Counted from the stretch's first letter, positions 37,401 through 46,110 are shown. The stretch: DNA of 64,000 nucleotides from Bacteroidota bacterium (GCA_947504725.1 CANNHN010000004.1:199203-263202); one strand, 5' to 3'. Made by a program: numbers and translations. The notes: generated by a model from the sequence alone, not told the origin.

Positions 37401-37449
37401 TGGTTGCAAATGCACAAAGTATAAATAGAGTAGGATATTTAATTTTCAT
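34414..37449 (-). CDS. M1-family zinc metallopeptidase with C-terminal barrel-like region
   Basis: A 1011-residue exported gluzincin. It has a signal peptide (1-20, ending AKAQ), an N-terminal beta-rich M1 domain, the GGGMEYPNITV exopeptidase-type loop (about 341-351), and the zinc site His367-Glu368-x-x-His371 (THEVGHNWFYGMLGSNEREH) with Glu390 (WMDEGFNSF). After the helical domain (to about 560) and a beta module, residues about 630-1011 are strand-rich with alternating hydrophobic residues (RWMFGLALYNNIIPQKKFEF, YSYNFKNKNKGVDVRFFAGT) and end in FGLIRNFSM. This part looks like an outer-membrane barrel, which would tether the peptidase at the surface or periplasmic face. The barrel is an inference. 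It lies 9 bp after the TlpA-like gene. Confidence 0.9.
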   Translation of the reverse strand: MKIKYPTLFILCAFATIAKAQTYFQQEVNYTINVKLDDVKHEFSGDEKIEYINNSPTTLTFIYMHLWPNAYKDNNTALAKQLLEGGEKKLYYAKEDEKGYIDQLDFKVNDVTVKWEYLKDSIDICKLILNEPLKSGGKIIITTPFHVKIPSGAISRMGHIGQSYQITQWYPKPAVFDRTGWNQMPYLNQGEFYSEFGSFDVSITLPKNYVVGATGDMVDGEKEIAWLEQNVKATEALKTFNKEDLTFPPSDAETKTLRFKQINVHDFAWFCDKRYHVLKGEIITPHTKNKVTTWAMFTNSEAHLWKNSINYLNDAVYYYSLWNGDYPYAHCTAVDGTISAGGGMEYPNITVIGGSGSAFQLDVVITHEVGHNWFYGMLGSNEREHGWMDEGFNSFNEHRYIETKYPDQKLLGDLADGPIGKAFDLYRYKHKSQYELPYVFSAAKNEDQALETRSQDFTQLNYAGVMYSKTAIVMDYLMAYLGEAEMDRVMQAYFNEWHFKHPLPQDFKNSVEKTTGKNLSWLFDGLINSTKKLDYKITFANKTPDGSWDIGIKNVGEIPGPVFIQGYKDDKIVGEVVYDGFTGKQALTFPKSEIDYFKIDAREDMPEINRNNNKIRTTGLFKKTEKIKFQFLGSLDNPDKTQLFWTPVAAWNNYNRWMFGLALYNNIIPQKKFEFELMPLYSTTTEDFAGYGHFAINMFPKNRLQHVSLGMTATRYAYFNIADDGRGDLMGFNFNKIAPELFIKLKKSELRSPYDLTIRFRNISILKQTPEANFSVKPTIYSSDTTFTNFNDLTFVFSKEDAITPYNLNFNFQQGEKMMKAALTANYSYNFKNKNKGVDVRFFAGTFIGTEAIDAGPYRFRMSGQIGSQDYLFDNVFLGRSEAIGTGEIISNQFTDTDGGMKVYSPLGQSSTWIAALNLKASLGNMKLPINLYADIATADKKSLSTEDVLYDAGVCLSLRKNFFEIYFPIVMSKNIQDYQKANNISYLESIRFTLNLNLINPFGLIRNFSM

Positions 37450-37458
37450 TTGAGTAGA

Positions 37459-38595
37459 TTACTTTAAGACTTCCGCTAGTTTTGCTTCCAATGCTTCTCC
37501 TCGCAAATTTTTCGCTAATATTTTTCCTTCTCCATCAATTAAAACGTTTGTAGGAATTGAATTAAAATTATACAATTTAACAACAGGCGATTGCCAAAAT
37601 TTAAAATCACATACATGATTTTTCCAAGTCAATCCATCTGCTTTAATAGCTTGTTTCCATTTATCCATGTCTTTATCCAACGACACACTGTAAATGTCAA
37701 ATCCTTTTGATTTGTATTTGTTATATGCTTTCACAACATTTGGATTTTCTGCACGACATGGTCCGCACCAAGATGCCCAGAAATCAATCAGCACTACTTT
37801 TCCTTTTAAAGCGGAAAGTGCCAATGGTTTTTCTTCTGTTGTGTTCATGCTAATTTCAGGTGCCATTGTTCCAGGTACTAATTTTCTGCTTGATGAAACG
37901 CCCTCGTGAAAAGCTTTAATATATTTTGAATATGGATATTTTGAAAACAGGCCATCATCTAGTTTGAAATAAGTATCCATAAATTCATCTGGTTGCAATT
38001 GTTGGATAGCAGCGAGTGATGCAAACGATGAAGAGTGCTTCTCTATAAAATTTTTCAGGTATTCGTTGTGTTCATTTACAAGTTGTGTATATGGTTTTTC
38101 TAACTCATTACTCATGGAATCGATTCGCAAAGAATCCATTTGTGTAAGGTTTACAAATGCTTGAAATATTTTTTGAAGTGAATCTCGTTTTCGATAACTT
38201 TCAGCTGATGCAGTGTTGATTTCCCAAAATAATTTTGAATCGTCCGAACCTTCTACAGTATATGAGTTTCCTAAATCAACAGCATTACCAGTGATGGAAA
38301 CATTTTGGTTTGTATCAAAAATGAAAGTGCAGAAATTTTTGTCTGATGTTTTTAAGCGATAGAATCCAATTTCATTGATATTCGGATTCATTGTGAATTC
38401 TCCATTCTCATCTAGTATTGCAGTATCTACACCAACTAATCCATCTGTTCCCATTTGTTCTAAAAACAAGGTGTCGCCATGCGCATTACTCAATTTTCCT
38501 TTCAACTCAAAGTTGGAAGAAGACTCAGGATTAGAATCAGAGCAAGCCGAGAAAAGAAGAACACTAACTGCAATAAATATGTTTATTAATCTCAT
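37459..38595 (-). CDS. TlpA-like thioredoxin lipoprotein with DUF4369 domain
   Basis: Envelope thiol-disulfide oxidoreductase, probably a reductase in cytochrome c or other extracytoplasmic thiol maturation. It has a lipoprotein signal (LLFSAC, Cys18), an N-terminal DUF4369-type beta domain (about 28-120), a helical linker, and a C-terminal thioredoxin domain (about 240-378) with FWASWCGPCRAENP, whose Cys277 and Cys280 form the active CxxC. The closing SIPTNVLIDGEGKILAKNLR contains the cis-Pro. The arrangement is typical of Bacteroidota TlpA-like proteins. It is co-directional with the M1 peptidase gene (9-bp gap). Confidence 0.93.
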   Translation of the reverse strand: MRLINIFIAVSVLLFSACSDSNPESSSNFELKGKLSNAHGDTLFLEQMGTDGLVGVDTAILDENGEFTMNPNINEIGFYRLKTSDKNFCTFIFDTNQNVSITGNAVDLGNSYTVEGSDDSKLFWEINTASAESYRKRDSLQKIFQAFVNLTQMDSLRIDSMSNELEKPYTQLVNEHNEYLKNFIEKHSSSFASLAAIQQLQPDEFMDTYFKLDDGLFSKYPYSKYIKAFHEGVSSSRKLVPGTMAPEISMNTTEEKPLALSALKGKVVLIDFWASWCGPCRAENPNVVKAYNKYKSKGFDIYSVSLDKDMDKWKQAIKADGLTWKNHVCDFKFWQSPVVKLYNFNSIPTNVLIDGEGKILAKNLRGEALEAKLAEVLK

Positions 38596-38656
38596 GTTTT
38601 ATTTTTTTAATAATCTTTTTTATTTTCTTCTCAGCTGCCTACTAAAAAACTGACAA

Positions 38657-40105
38657 CTATTTCTCCAGCATCTCCTTTACCAAATCAGTAGCCACTTTTG
38701 GGTCCGCTTTCCCTTTCGAAAGCTTCATTACTTCACCCATAAATAGTCCAAGCAAGCTTGTTTTTCCAGCTTTGTATTCTGCAACTTTATCAGGATATTT
38801 TGCGATTGCTTCTTTAACGAATTCGTTAATTGCTCCGCTATCACTTTCCTGAATCCAATTATTTTCTTCAGCAATTTCTACAGGTGATTTAGAATTGTTT
38901 CCCAACATCATTGGAAATATTTTTTGAGTAGCAATTGTATGACTTACTTTTCCGCTGTCAATAAAATTAACTAAGTCAGCGATGCGTTCAGGTGTGATTG
39001 AAAAATCAGAAATGTGTAATGCGCTATCATTTAAATGTGATTTGATTTGCACTGTCAGCCAGTTGGAAGCAGATTTTGCATTTTTTGTTTTTGCAATAAT
39101 TTTTTCGAAATATAAAGCAATTTCTTTCGAATCTGTTAACACCCCAGCATCATATTCCGACAGACCAAGTGTTGTATATTTTTTAAATAACTCGTTTGGA
39201 AGCGGAGGTAATTCTTTTTTTACTTTCTCGATGTATTCTTTTGTAACAACAACAGGTTGTAAGTCTGGTTCAGGAAAATAGCGGTAATCGTTAGCCATTT
39301 CTTTACTACGCATCAAATAAGTGGAACCCGCAACAGCATCAAATCCCATCGTGTCTTGTGTAATTTCTCCGCCACTTTCGATCACATCAATCTGACGTTT
39401 TATTTCAAATTCGATAGCGCGTTGCACATTTCGAATCGAGTTCATGTTTTTTGTTTCGGTGCGTTTGCCAAATTCTTTTGCACCTTTTAATCTTACGGAG
39501 ACGTTTGCATCACAACGCATACTTCCTTCTTCCATGTTGCCATCACAAATGTCGAGGTAGCGGACCAGTTTACGAACTTCAGTTACGTATTGATACGCTT
39601 CTTCACCTGAACGAATATCTGGTTCACTAACAATTTCTAAAAGAGCAACACCAGCACGATTTAAATCGATGAGTGTGTCAAATGGATCAATATCGTGAAT
39701 ACTTTTTCCAGCATCTTCTTCCATGTGAATGCGGGTGATGTTGATTTGTTTTTCAGAACCATCTGCTAACTTAACAGTGATGTAACCACCTGTACAAATT
39801 GGAGTTTTATCTTGAGTAATTTGATAGCCTTTTGGTAAATCGGCATAAAAATAATTTTTGCGGGCATACTCATTTACTTCGCGAATAGTGCTTTTGCATG
39901 CGAGTCCTAAACGAACAGCATATTCAATAACACGTTTGTTCGATTTGGGTAATGTGCCTGGGTGTCCTAAAGTAATTGGACTAACATTGGTATTCGGTAA
40001 AACTCCGAACTCAGTTGAATCGCTGGAATACGCTTTGCTTTTGGTGGATAATTGCGTGTGAACTTCCAATCCAATAACGGCTTCGTATTTATCGTAAATG
40101 TTCAT
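38657..40105 (-). CDS. gatB: Aspartyl/glutamyl-tRNA amidotransferase subunit B
   Basis: With GatA and GatC amidates Glu-tRNA-Gln (and Asp-tRNA-Asn). The N terminus YEAVIGLEVHTQL and the motifs SPITLGHPGTLPKSN, YFYADLPKGYQITQ, RIHMEEDAGKSIHD and GSMRCDANVSVR are diagnostic. The C-terminal YqeY-like tail (about 330-482) ends LGLFMGEVMKLSKGKADPKV. At 482 residues it is full length. gatA and gatC are not adjacent. Presence of GatB implies at least one of glutaminyl- or asparaginyl-tRNA synthetase is missing or supplemented in this organism. Confidence 0.98.
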   Translation of the reverse strand: MNIYDKYEAVIGLEVHTQLSTKSKAYSSDSTEFGVLPNTNVSPITLGHPGTLPKSNKRVIEYAVRLGLACKSTIREVNEYARKNYFYADLPKGYQITQDKTPICTGGYITVKLADGSEKQINITRIHMEEDAGKSIHDIDPFDTLIDLNRAGVALLEIVSEPDIRSGEEAYQYVTEVRKLVRYLDICDGNMEEGSMRCDANVSVRLKGAKEFGKRTETKNMNSIRNVQRAIEFEIKRQIDVIESGGEITQDTMGFDAVAGSTYLMRSKEMANDYRYFPEPDLQPVVVTKEYIEKVKKELPPLPNELFKKYTTLGLSEYDAGVLTDSKEIALYFEKIIAKTKNAKSASNWLTVQIKSHLNDSALHISDFSITPERIADLVNFIDSGKVSHTIATQKIFPMMLGNNSKSPVEIAEENNWIQESDSGAINEFVKEAIAKYPDKVAEYKAGKTSLLGLFMGEVMKLSKGKADPKVATDLVKEMLEK

Positions 40106-40205
40106 TTTTTCGTATGCTGATTAAAGCGCGAAAGATACGAAAAAAATGGATGGTATAATGGGTAAAAATGGACGGAGATTTCCCAATATCTTGTAAAAGG
40201 CGGAT

Positions 40206-41633
40206 TTATTTCTTAATTACTTTCTGATTGTAATTAATGTTTTTACCAGTAATTTTCAAAATATACATTCCGCTGGTATATTGCTCCAAATGAACTGATT
40301 TAGTTGTGTTTCCAGCTCCGACATTTTCTTTTTTGCTAAATATTTTCTTTCCTGTTATATCAAACATTTCAAAAACGAGGTCTTCAGCTTGGAGTAATTT
40401 AATGGTGATGTATACATTGTTACTAGTTGGATTCGGAAAAACACTAATATCATTTTCAGAAAATGCATTTTCATTCACACCGAGTGCTAAAGTAGCATCT
40501 AAAACATATAAGCCATTCTGCATATCACCTACCAAAAATAAACCACTTGGTAAATCAATGTAGGCTCCCCAAGCACCATGATATGTGAAAGGTCCTGGGA
40601 ATCCGTCATTCAATCCATGTAAAGTATCTGTGTCGAAAAATCCAGTTCTTACTACATTCGCAGGATTGCTGATGTCGAAAATCTGTAAGCCATCTTGGTA
40701 ATATGCAATAACTGCTCTGTCTGTTCCCCATAAATAAGGATTATGGGCCGTTGCACCTTGATTGGATTTTATTGTATCCATCATGTTCACATTTGTAATG
40801 TCAGTTACATCTAAGATTTTAACAGTTGTATTTGCAGGAACTTCATCACAAAAAACAAGCGTTTTGCCATCGGGAGTTAAAGCACTACTGTGGTTGTATC
40901 CTTGATCAACGTATGAAGTAAGTGAATTGAGTGTTGTGTAATTATTGGTACTCACATTGTATTTGTAAAAATACAATCCTTGAAATCCGCATGAAGCATA
41001 AACGGTATCGTTACGAACTAACATATCATGAACCCAAGTAATAGAAGGATCGTCCTGATTTAGTGCTCGAAGAAGAGTTGGTGCTTCGGGGTTTGCTAAG
41101 CTATATACAGCCATTGAATAAACACCTCCTAATGGTGGATGTTCTTTCACACTTCCAACATGTAATTTGTCGCCATCAATAAACAATGTATGTGCTCTTT
41201 CAAAAATAGTTGTATCATCATGAACCACATGAACAGAATCTGGTAAATAACTTAAATCAATAATCTGAAAACTATTTGGAATAGCATCATCACTAATTGC
41301 GTACAAATATTTTCCATACGTTTTATATTCTCTCCAAATGCAACCACTTCTTCTTCCAGCAACAAAATCGATTTCTACTGGATTCGTTGGCGTTGAAACA
41401 TCAATAATGTGAGTGCCGGAGCCTGAGCCTAAAATTGCGTATTCGCGAAATGAATCAGCGGTATCTACCCAGCCCCAAACACTATTGTATTTTATTCCAT
41501 AAGTAGGCTCTGGAGCTTGCAGTGGATTGTACCATTGTCCTACAAAATAAATATTTTGAGAACTATATTGAGCTGATGAATTTACATTCAACAATACGAT
41601 TGACATTAGAATTAAAAAAAATATTTTTTTCAT
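40206..41633 (-). CDS. Choice-of-anchor B family protein with T9SS sorting domain
   Basis: A 475-residue secreted beta-propeller-like protein. The signal peptide (about 1-22) is followed by the family signature NSVWGWVDTADSFREYAILG, GTHIIDVSTPTNPVEIDFVA and GCIWREYKTYGKYLYAISDD. LVIP-type repeats such as IDLSYLPDSVHVV and ISNPANVVRTGFFD follow. A type IX sorting domain covers about 395-475 (ISVFPNPTSNNVYITI to KVIKK). The family name records that its members carry different surface anchors; no enzyme activity is known. It is probably surface-exposed. It stands alone between gatB and the nucleoside phosphorylase gene. Confidence 0.9.
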   Translation of the reverse strand: MKKIFFLILMSIVLLNVNSSAQYSSQNIYFVGQWYNPLQAPEPTYGIKYNSVWGWVDTADSFREYAILGSGSGTHIIDVSTPTNPVEIDFVAGRRSGCIWREYKTYGKYLYAISDDAIPNSFQIIDLSYLPDSVHVVHDDTTIFERAHTLFIDGDKLHVGSVKEHPPLGGVYSMAVYSLANPEAPTLLRALNQDDPSITWVHDMLVRNDTVYASCGFQGLYFYKYNVSTNNYTTLNSLTSYVDQGYNHSSALTPDGKTLVFCDEVPANTTVKILDVTDITNVNMMDTIKSNQGATAHNPYLWGTDRAVIAYYQDGLQIFDISNPANVVRTGFFDTDTLHGLNDGFPGPFTYHGAWGAYIDLPSGLFLVGDMQNGLYVLDATLALGVNENAFSENDISVFPNPTSNNVYITIKLLQAEDLVFEMFDITGKKIFSKKENVGAGNTTKSVHLEQYTSGMYILKITGKNINYNQKVIKK

Positions 41634-41701
41634 GATAATATATTTGAAGTATAAATGTAATGAATTTACCGCATAAAAGCTAGGTTTTAGGAAATAGCAT
41701 T

Positions 41702-42514
41702 TTATAGCTCCTTCATCAACTCTTTCATTATTATGGTCATTTTTTTCTCAGCATGCGCTGCAACTTCTTGAACTTCTTCATGTGTTACTTCCACAATTTT
41801 TCCAGGAACACCTAAATCAGTAATAATCGACATAGCAAAACATGGAATGTCCATATGGCGAGCAACAATCACTTCTGGAACTGTGCTCATTCCAACTGCA
41901 TCAGCACCCAACACTCTTACCATATTGTATTCTGCAGGCGTTTCAAATGTAGGTCCGGATAGACCCAAATAAATTCCCTCCTGTACTTTAATGTTATTTG
42001 CAGCGGCTACTTTTTTTGCTTTTGCAATAATTACTTTACTATATGCTTCACTCATATCTGGGAAACGCGGTCCCATTTCTTTAATATTTTTTCCAATCAA
42101 TGGGTTGGAAGGAAAAAAATTAATATGATCGTTGATGATCATCAAATCGCCAATTTCAAAATTTGGATTTACTCCTCCAGATGCATTTGAAACAAATAAA
42201 TTTTTTATACCAATTAATTTCATAACACGAACAGGAAATGTAACTTCTTGCAATGTGTATCCTTCATAATAATGAAAACGGCCCTGCATTGCAACTACAT
42301 TTTTTCCACCCAACTCACCGAAAATTAATTTGCCTGAATGGCCTTCTACAGTTGAGACAGGAAAGTTTGGGATTTCTTCGTACGGAATAGTATGCTTTAT
42401 ATTAATTTCTTTAACCAATCCCCCTAAACCTGTTCCTAAAATAATTCCCACTTCGGGAGTAAAAGAAATTTTACTTTGAATGAATGCTGCTGTGTTTTTG
42501 ATTTGCTCTAACAT
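41702..42514 (-). CDS. Purine-nucleoside phosphorylase
   Basis: Trimeric (class II) purine-nucleoside phosphorylase that splits inosine and guanosine with phosphate. I start it at 42514 (MLEQIKNTAAFIQSKISFTP), giving 270 residues. The longer frame to 42565 only re-reads the end of lpxK. Signatures are VGIILGTGLGGLV, TVEGHSGKLIFGELGG, MQGRFHYYEGY, FVSNASGGVNPNFEIGDLMI with the phosphate and base contacts, and VGMSTVPEVIVARH. The gene overlaps the 3' end of lpxK by 44 nt, so the two form one unit. Confidence 0.95.
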   Translation of the reverse strand: MLEQIKNTAAFIQSKISFTPEVGIILGTGLGGLVKEINIKHTIPYEEIPNFPVSTVEGHSGKLIFGELGGKNVVAMQGRFHYYEGYTLQEVTFPVRVMKLIGIKNLFVSNASGGVNPNFEIGDLMIINDHINFFPSNPLIGKNIKEMGPRFPDMSEAYSKVIIAKAKKVAAANNIKVQEGIYLGLSGPTFETPAEYNMVRVLGADAVGMSTVPEVIVARHMDIPCFAMSIITDLGVPGKIVEVTHEEVQEVAAHAEKKMTIIMKELMKEL

Positions 42515-43565
42515 AATGGAGTATTTTTTCGTTGAATGCTTCTTTGTCTTTATTGTGAAATTCAATTTCTATTGGAATGTAAAAAAGAGGAAGATTTTTT
42601 ATTGCTTCTGCGTATTCAGGATTTTTAAGTCGCATCGCATCTTTTTCAGTAGTCAATATAATTTTATTAGCGGTTACAATATTATTAAATATTTTTTGAA
42701 TATTTCCAATATCCGCTTTTGTAAAGTGATGATGGTCGTTATATTTTATTGGAATGATGTTTTTTATTTTATCTTTTAAATAATATTCCAACGGTTTTGT
42801 GTTTGCAATGCCAGTCAATAAAGCCATTGAAAAATTGCGTTCGAAATAGTATTCTTTTGCCAGTGGATTTGTTCCTTCTCCAATCACAGGAATAAAATCG
42901 CCATATTTAATAAATGAGAAATAAACATGTTGGTGGGGCTTAGGGTTTATTTCCGTTAATAAACGTTTGCGTTCAATGGGTAATAATATTTCAGGACATT
43001 TTGTAACGATGATAATGTCAGCTCTCTGAATTCCTGATTTGAATTCTCGTAAGCTGCCACTTGGCATAATATTATCATTCAAATATAGTTTACTGAAATC
43101 GGTAAGAATAATGTTGAGTCCAGGTTTTACAGCTCGATGCTGAAATGCATCATCTAATAAAATAGTTTGTAAAGAAGGAAATTCTTTTAATAAATTTTTT
43201 ATTCCTCTAACTCTGTTTCCATCTACAGCAACTCTTAATCCGCTGAATTTTTTTTTAAATTGTAAGGGTTCATCACCAATATCTTTTGCAGTTGATTGTG
43301 TGTCAGATAAAACAAAGCCCTGTGTTTTTCTGCCGTAACCCCTACTTAATGTTGCAATGTAAAATTCTTTTTTCAAAAGAAGTATTAGGTATTCGATGTG
43401 CGGTGTTTTCCCTGTTCCACCAACAGAAAGATTTCCCATGGAGATGGTCGGTATTGAGAATTCTTTAGAAGAAAATATACCAAAGTCGTAGCATTTGTTT
43501 CGCAAAAACACAATACATCCATATAATATGGAAACGGGAAATAATATGATTCGCAGAAACTTCAC
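42471..43565 (-). CDS. lpxK: Tetraacyldisaccharide 4'-kinase
   Basis: Phosphorylates the 4' position of the lipid A disaccharide at the inner membrane. A hydrophobic N-terminal helix (about 5-22) precedes the Walker A loop ISMGNLSVGGTGKTPHIEYL with Lys53. LSRGYGRK, DEPLQFKKKF, the DDAFQHRAVK segment and the TTEKDAMRLKN motif follow, all typical of LpxK. At 364 residues it is normal. Its last 44 nt overlap the start of the purine-nucleoside phosphorylase gene. With lpxH this shows a complete late lipid A route is likely. Confidence 0.95.
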   Translation of the reverse strand: MKFLRIILFPVSILYGCIVFLRNKCYDFGIFSSKEFSIPTISMGNLSVGGTGKTPHIEYLILLLKKEFYIATLSRGYGRKTQGFVLSDTQSTAKDIGDEPLQFKKKFSGLRVAVDGNRVRGIKNLLKEFPSLQTILLDDAFQHRAVKPGLNIILTDFSKLYLNDNIMPSGSLREFKSGIQRADIIIVTKCPEILLPIERKRLLTEINPKPHQHVYFSFIKYGDFIPVIGEGTNPLAKEYYFERNFSMALLTGIANTKPLEYYLKDKIKNIIPIKYNDHHHFTKADIGNIQKIFNNIVTANKIILTTEKDAMRLKNPEYAEAIKNLPLFYIPIEIEFHNKDKEAFNEKILHYVRANQKHSSIHSK

Positions 43566-43661
43566 AGCCCTAAAATACGAAATGAATGTGACAATTTGAT
43601 GATGTGCAGATGTTCAGATTCAAAAATGTTAAATAGATTCGTAAATTCGCGATTCAAAACA

Positions 43662-43705
43662 CTTCGACTCCGCTCAGTGTGACGTCAGTCTGAGCGGAGT
43701 CGAAG
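43662..43705. repeat. 44-nt near-perfect palindrome
   Basis: Arms CTTCGACTCCGCTCA (43662-43676) and TGAGCGGAGTCGAAG (43691-43705) are perfect 15-bp complements. The centre is itself palindromic (TGACGTCA). It lies between the divergent lpxK and Nif3-like genes. The arm sequence is the same family as the unit inside mqnD. Confidence 0.9.
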
Positions 43706-43725
43706 AAAAGGAAAATAAGTACACC

Positions 43726-44820
43726 ATGAAATTAAGAGAAATTACCAACCATTTAGAATCCTTTGCTCCATTGGCATACCAAGAGAGTTATGACAATTCG
43801 GGATTAATATGTGGACATCAGGATATGGAAATTACGGGAGCTATAATTTGTTTAGATAGCACCGAAGCTGTTATAGATGAAGCTATTGCCAACAAATGTA
43901 ATTTGGTAATTGCACATCATCCAATTGTTTTTTCAGGAATTAAAAAGTTCAATGGTAAAAATTATGTGGAAAGGGTTATTATCAAAGCGATTCAAAACAA
44001 CATTGCCATTTATGCAGCTCATACCAATTTGGATAATGTACACAATGGTGTAAATGCCAAAATCGCAGAAAAGATTGGATTAATTAATTGTAAGATACTA
44101 GCCCCACAAAATAATACGTTAAAAAAACTGATAACACTTTGTCCGGATGATAAAGCTTCAATAGTTAGAAATGCTTTATTTGAATCAGGAGCTGGGGCGA
44201 TAGGAAATTATGATGAATGTAGTTTTAATACAAGCGGGACTGGTACTTTCAAGGCGGGAGAAGGAACAAACCCTTATGTTGGTGAAAAGGGCAAGCAACA
44301 TCAGGAAAAAGAGACAAAAATTGAAGTGATTTACCCTGGATATTTAGAGTCAAAATTACTAAAAGCCTTGTTTTTATCACACCCATATGAGGAGGTTCCA
44401 TATGATTTGATTCCATTAACTAATGCCAATAATATGGTGGGTGCTGGAATGGTAGGTGAGTTGGAAAAAGAGATGGACGAAACGGTATTTTTAAATCATT
44501 TGAAGAAAGTGATGAAAGCGGAGGGAATTCGATATACGGCTTTACAAGGTAAAAAAGTTAAAAAAGTAGCTGTTTGTGGCGGATCAGGCAGCTTTTTATT
44601 GGGGAATGCTAAAAGCTCGGGGGCAGATGTATTTGTCACAGCCGATTATAAGTACCATCAGTTCTTTGATGCTGAAAATCAGATTGTTATTGCTGATATT
44701 GGGCATTATGAGAGTGAGCAATACACGATGGAATTATTTTATGAGATTTTAAGCGGAAAATTTACTACATTTGCACTCCATTTATCAAAAATCAATACAA
44801 ATCCGATAAACTATTTATAA
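43726..44820 (+). CDS. Nif3-like dinuclear metal centre protein (DUF34)
   Basis: Hexameric metal-binding protein of the Nif3/YbgI family, sometimes labelled GTP cyclohydrolase 1 type 2 but without an agreed reaction. Metal ligands His64 and His65 (VIAHHPIVFSGIKKFNG), Asp103 (AAHTNLDNVHNG) and the C-terminal IADIGHYESEQYTMELF are present. An insertion domain (about 130-235), the PII-like module found in the longer members, explains the 364-residue length against about 250 for E. coli YbgI. It is 2 bp upstream of the zinc-ribbon gene, a pairing widely seen in Bacteroidota. Confidence 0.93.
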   Translation: MKLREITNHLESFAPLAYQESYDNSGLICGHQDMEITGAIICLDSTEAVIDEAIANKCNLVIAHHPIVFSGIKKFNGKNYVERVIIKAIQNNIAIYAAHTNLDNVHNGVNAKIAEKIGLINCKILAPQNNTLKKLITLCPDDKASIVRNALFESGAGAIGNYDECSFNTSGTGTFKAGEGTNPYVGEKGKQHQEKETKIEVIYPGYLESKLLKALFLSHPYEEVPYDLIPLTNANNMVGAGMVGELEKEMDETVFLNHLKKVMKAEGIRYTALQGKKVKKVAVCGGSGSFLLGNAKSSGADVFVTADYKYHQFFDAENQIVIADIGHYESEQYTMELFYEILSGKFTTFALHLSKINTNPINYL

Positions 44821-44822
44821 AA

Positions 44823-45584
44823 ATGGCAAAAACTAAGACTGACGAAATTTCTGTAGAGGAAAAGTTAAAAGCCTTGTTTGAATTACAACAAGTTGATTCA
44901 AAGATTGATAAAATCAAAACTGTTAGAGGTGAATTACCTTTGGAGGTTCGAGATTTAGAAGATTTAGTTGCAGGTTTAGAAACCCGTATTACTAACTTGA
45001 CTGAAGAGTTGAAAACATTAGAAGAATCAATCACTGAAAAGAAAAATGTGATTAAAGATTCTCAAGCGTTAATTAAAAAATACGAAACTCAGCAAGGTAA
45101 AGTGCGTAACAATCGTGAGTACGATGCTATCACTAAAGAAATTGAATTCCAAAATTTAGAGATTCAATTGGCTGAAAAGCGTATCAAAGAATACAAAGCA
45201 AATATCATTTCTAAAAAAGAAGTGATTGATGCATCAGAAGAGGATTTCAAAGACAGACAAAAAGACTTGAAAATCAAAAAGAAAGAGTTGGATGAAATTG
45301 TTGCTGAAACTGAAAAAGAGGAAGCATCGTTGCTGAAAAAATCTAAAGCATCTGAAAGCATTATCGAAGAAAGATTATTAAATGCCTACCACCGTTTACG
45401 TTCAAACGTAATGAATGGATTAGGTGTTGTAACAGTAGAGCGTGATGCTTGTGGCGGATGTTTTAATAAAATTCCACCTCAACGTCATTTAGATATCAAA
45501 ACGCATAAGAAAGTAATTGTGTGTGAGCATTGCGGTAGAATTTTGGTTGATGCTGATATCTTAACTGGAAAAATTAAAGCATAA
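44823..45584 (+). CDS. Coiled-coil protein with C4-type zinc ribbon
   Basis: A 253-residue protein. Residues about 10-190 form a long antiparallel coiled coil rich in Glu and Lys (ELQQVDSKIDKIKTVRGELP at the start). The C terminus is a C4 zinc ribbon with CGGC (in RDACGGCFNKIPPQ) and CEHC (in VIVCEHCGRIL). The family (zf-RING_7, related to a Helicobacter protein of known structure) has been suggested to bind nucleic acid; no role is proven. It follows the Nif3-like gene by 2 bp and ends at a terminator, so the two make a two-gene operon. Confidence 0.92.
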   Translation: MAKTKTDEISVEEKLKALFELQQVDSKIDKIKTVRGELPLEVRDLEDLVAGLETRITNLTEELKTLEESITEKKNVIKDSQALIKKYETQQGKVRNNREYDAITKEIEFQNLEIQLAEKRIKEYKANIISKKEVIDASEEDFKDRQKDLKIKKKELDEIVAETEKEEASLLKKSKASESIIEERLLNAYHRLRSNVMNGLGVVTVERDACGGCFNKIPPQRHLDIKTHKKVIVCEHCGRILVDADILTGKIKA

Positions 45585-45605
45585 TATTCAGAATAATAAA
45601 AATTG

Positions 45606-45640
45606 AAAAGCCCTTCGTTAGTCACGGAGGGCTTTTTTTT
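45606..45640 (+). terminator. Rho-independent terminator
   Basis: Stem AAAAGCCCTTCGT / ACGGAGGGCTTTT with one G-U pair, TAGTC loop and eight T. It ends the Nif3-zinc ribbon operon and touches the stop codon of the convergent gene. Confidence 0.85.
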
Positions 45641-46097
45641 ATAATTCTATAAGACTATTCACATGCTTTTTTAAAACACTATCAGCTAGCATTTTTGTTT
45701 TAATTTCTTCTATAATGGATTTATCTAATTTGCTGTTCTTGCTTATGATGTCAACACCTTCGGGAGTAAATAAGGTTTTAGAAAACCAGATGACTGCCCA
45801 TTCATTCTTCTCATCTATTAATTTTATTTCCCAATGACTTTTTGCAATTGCTAAAAATCCTTTTCCTTGCCAAGTAAATGCTTTATCGTTGTTTGGATTT
45901 AAATAATCGAATCCATTAATGGTTTTTGTTTTTTTGTTCTTAATGTACTTCACTTCATCAATTAAAAATGTTTTCCCATTTTTTTTAGTGATAGTATAAT
46001 TGAAAGTCGGATTTGTTTTTGTTCCATCTAACCACATCGGAAAATTTGTGCTGATGATAAACCACGTGCCAGAAAGAATATTTAAAATGGAATTCAT
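45639..46097 (-). CDS. Lipocalin-like conserved hypothetical protein
   Basis: A 152-residue protein without a signal peptide. It opens with ILSGTWFIISTNFPMWLDG, and the LxGTWxI pattern followed by eight or nine alternating strand segments (NPTFNYTITKKNGKTFLIDE, FTWQGKGFLAIAKSHWEIKL, WAVIWFSKTLFTPEGVDIIS) looks like a lipocalin or calycin barrel. A short C-terminal helix follows (SIIEEIKTKMLADSVLKKHV). I know no specific function. It is monocistronic between two terminators. Confidence 0.65.
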   Translation of the reverse strand: MNSILNILSGTWFIISTNFPMWLDGTKTNPTFNYTITKKNGKTFLIDEVKYIKNKKTKTINGFDYLNPNNDKAFTWQGKGFLAIAKSHWEIKLIDEKNEWAVIWFSKTLFTPEGVDIISKNSKLDKSIIEEIKTKMLADSVLKKHVNSLIEL

Positions 46098-46110
46098 TCA
46101 CACAAGATAC

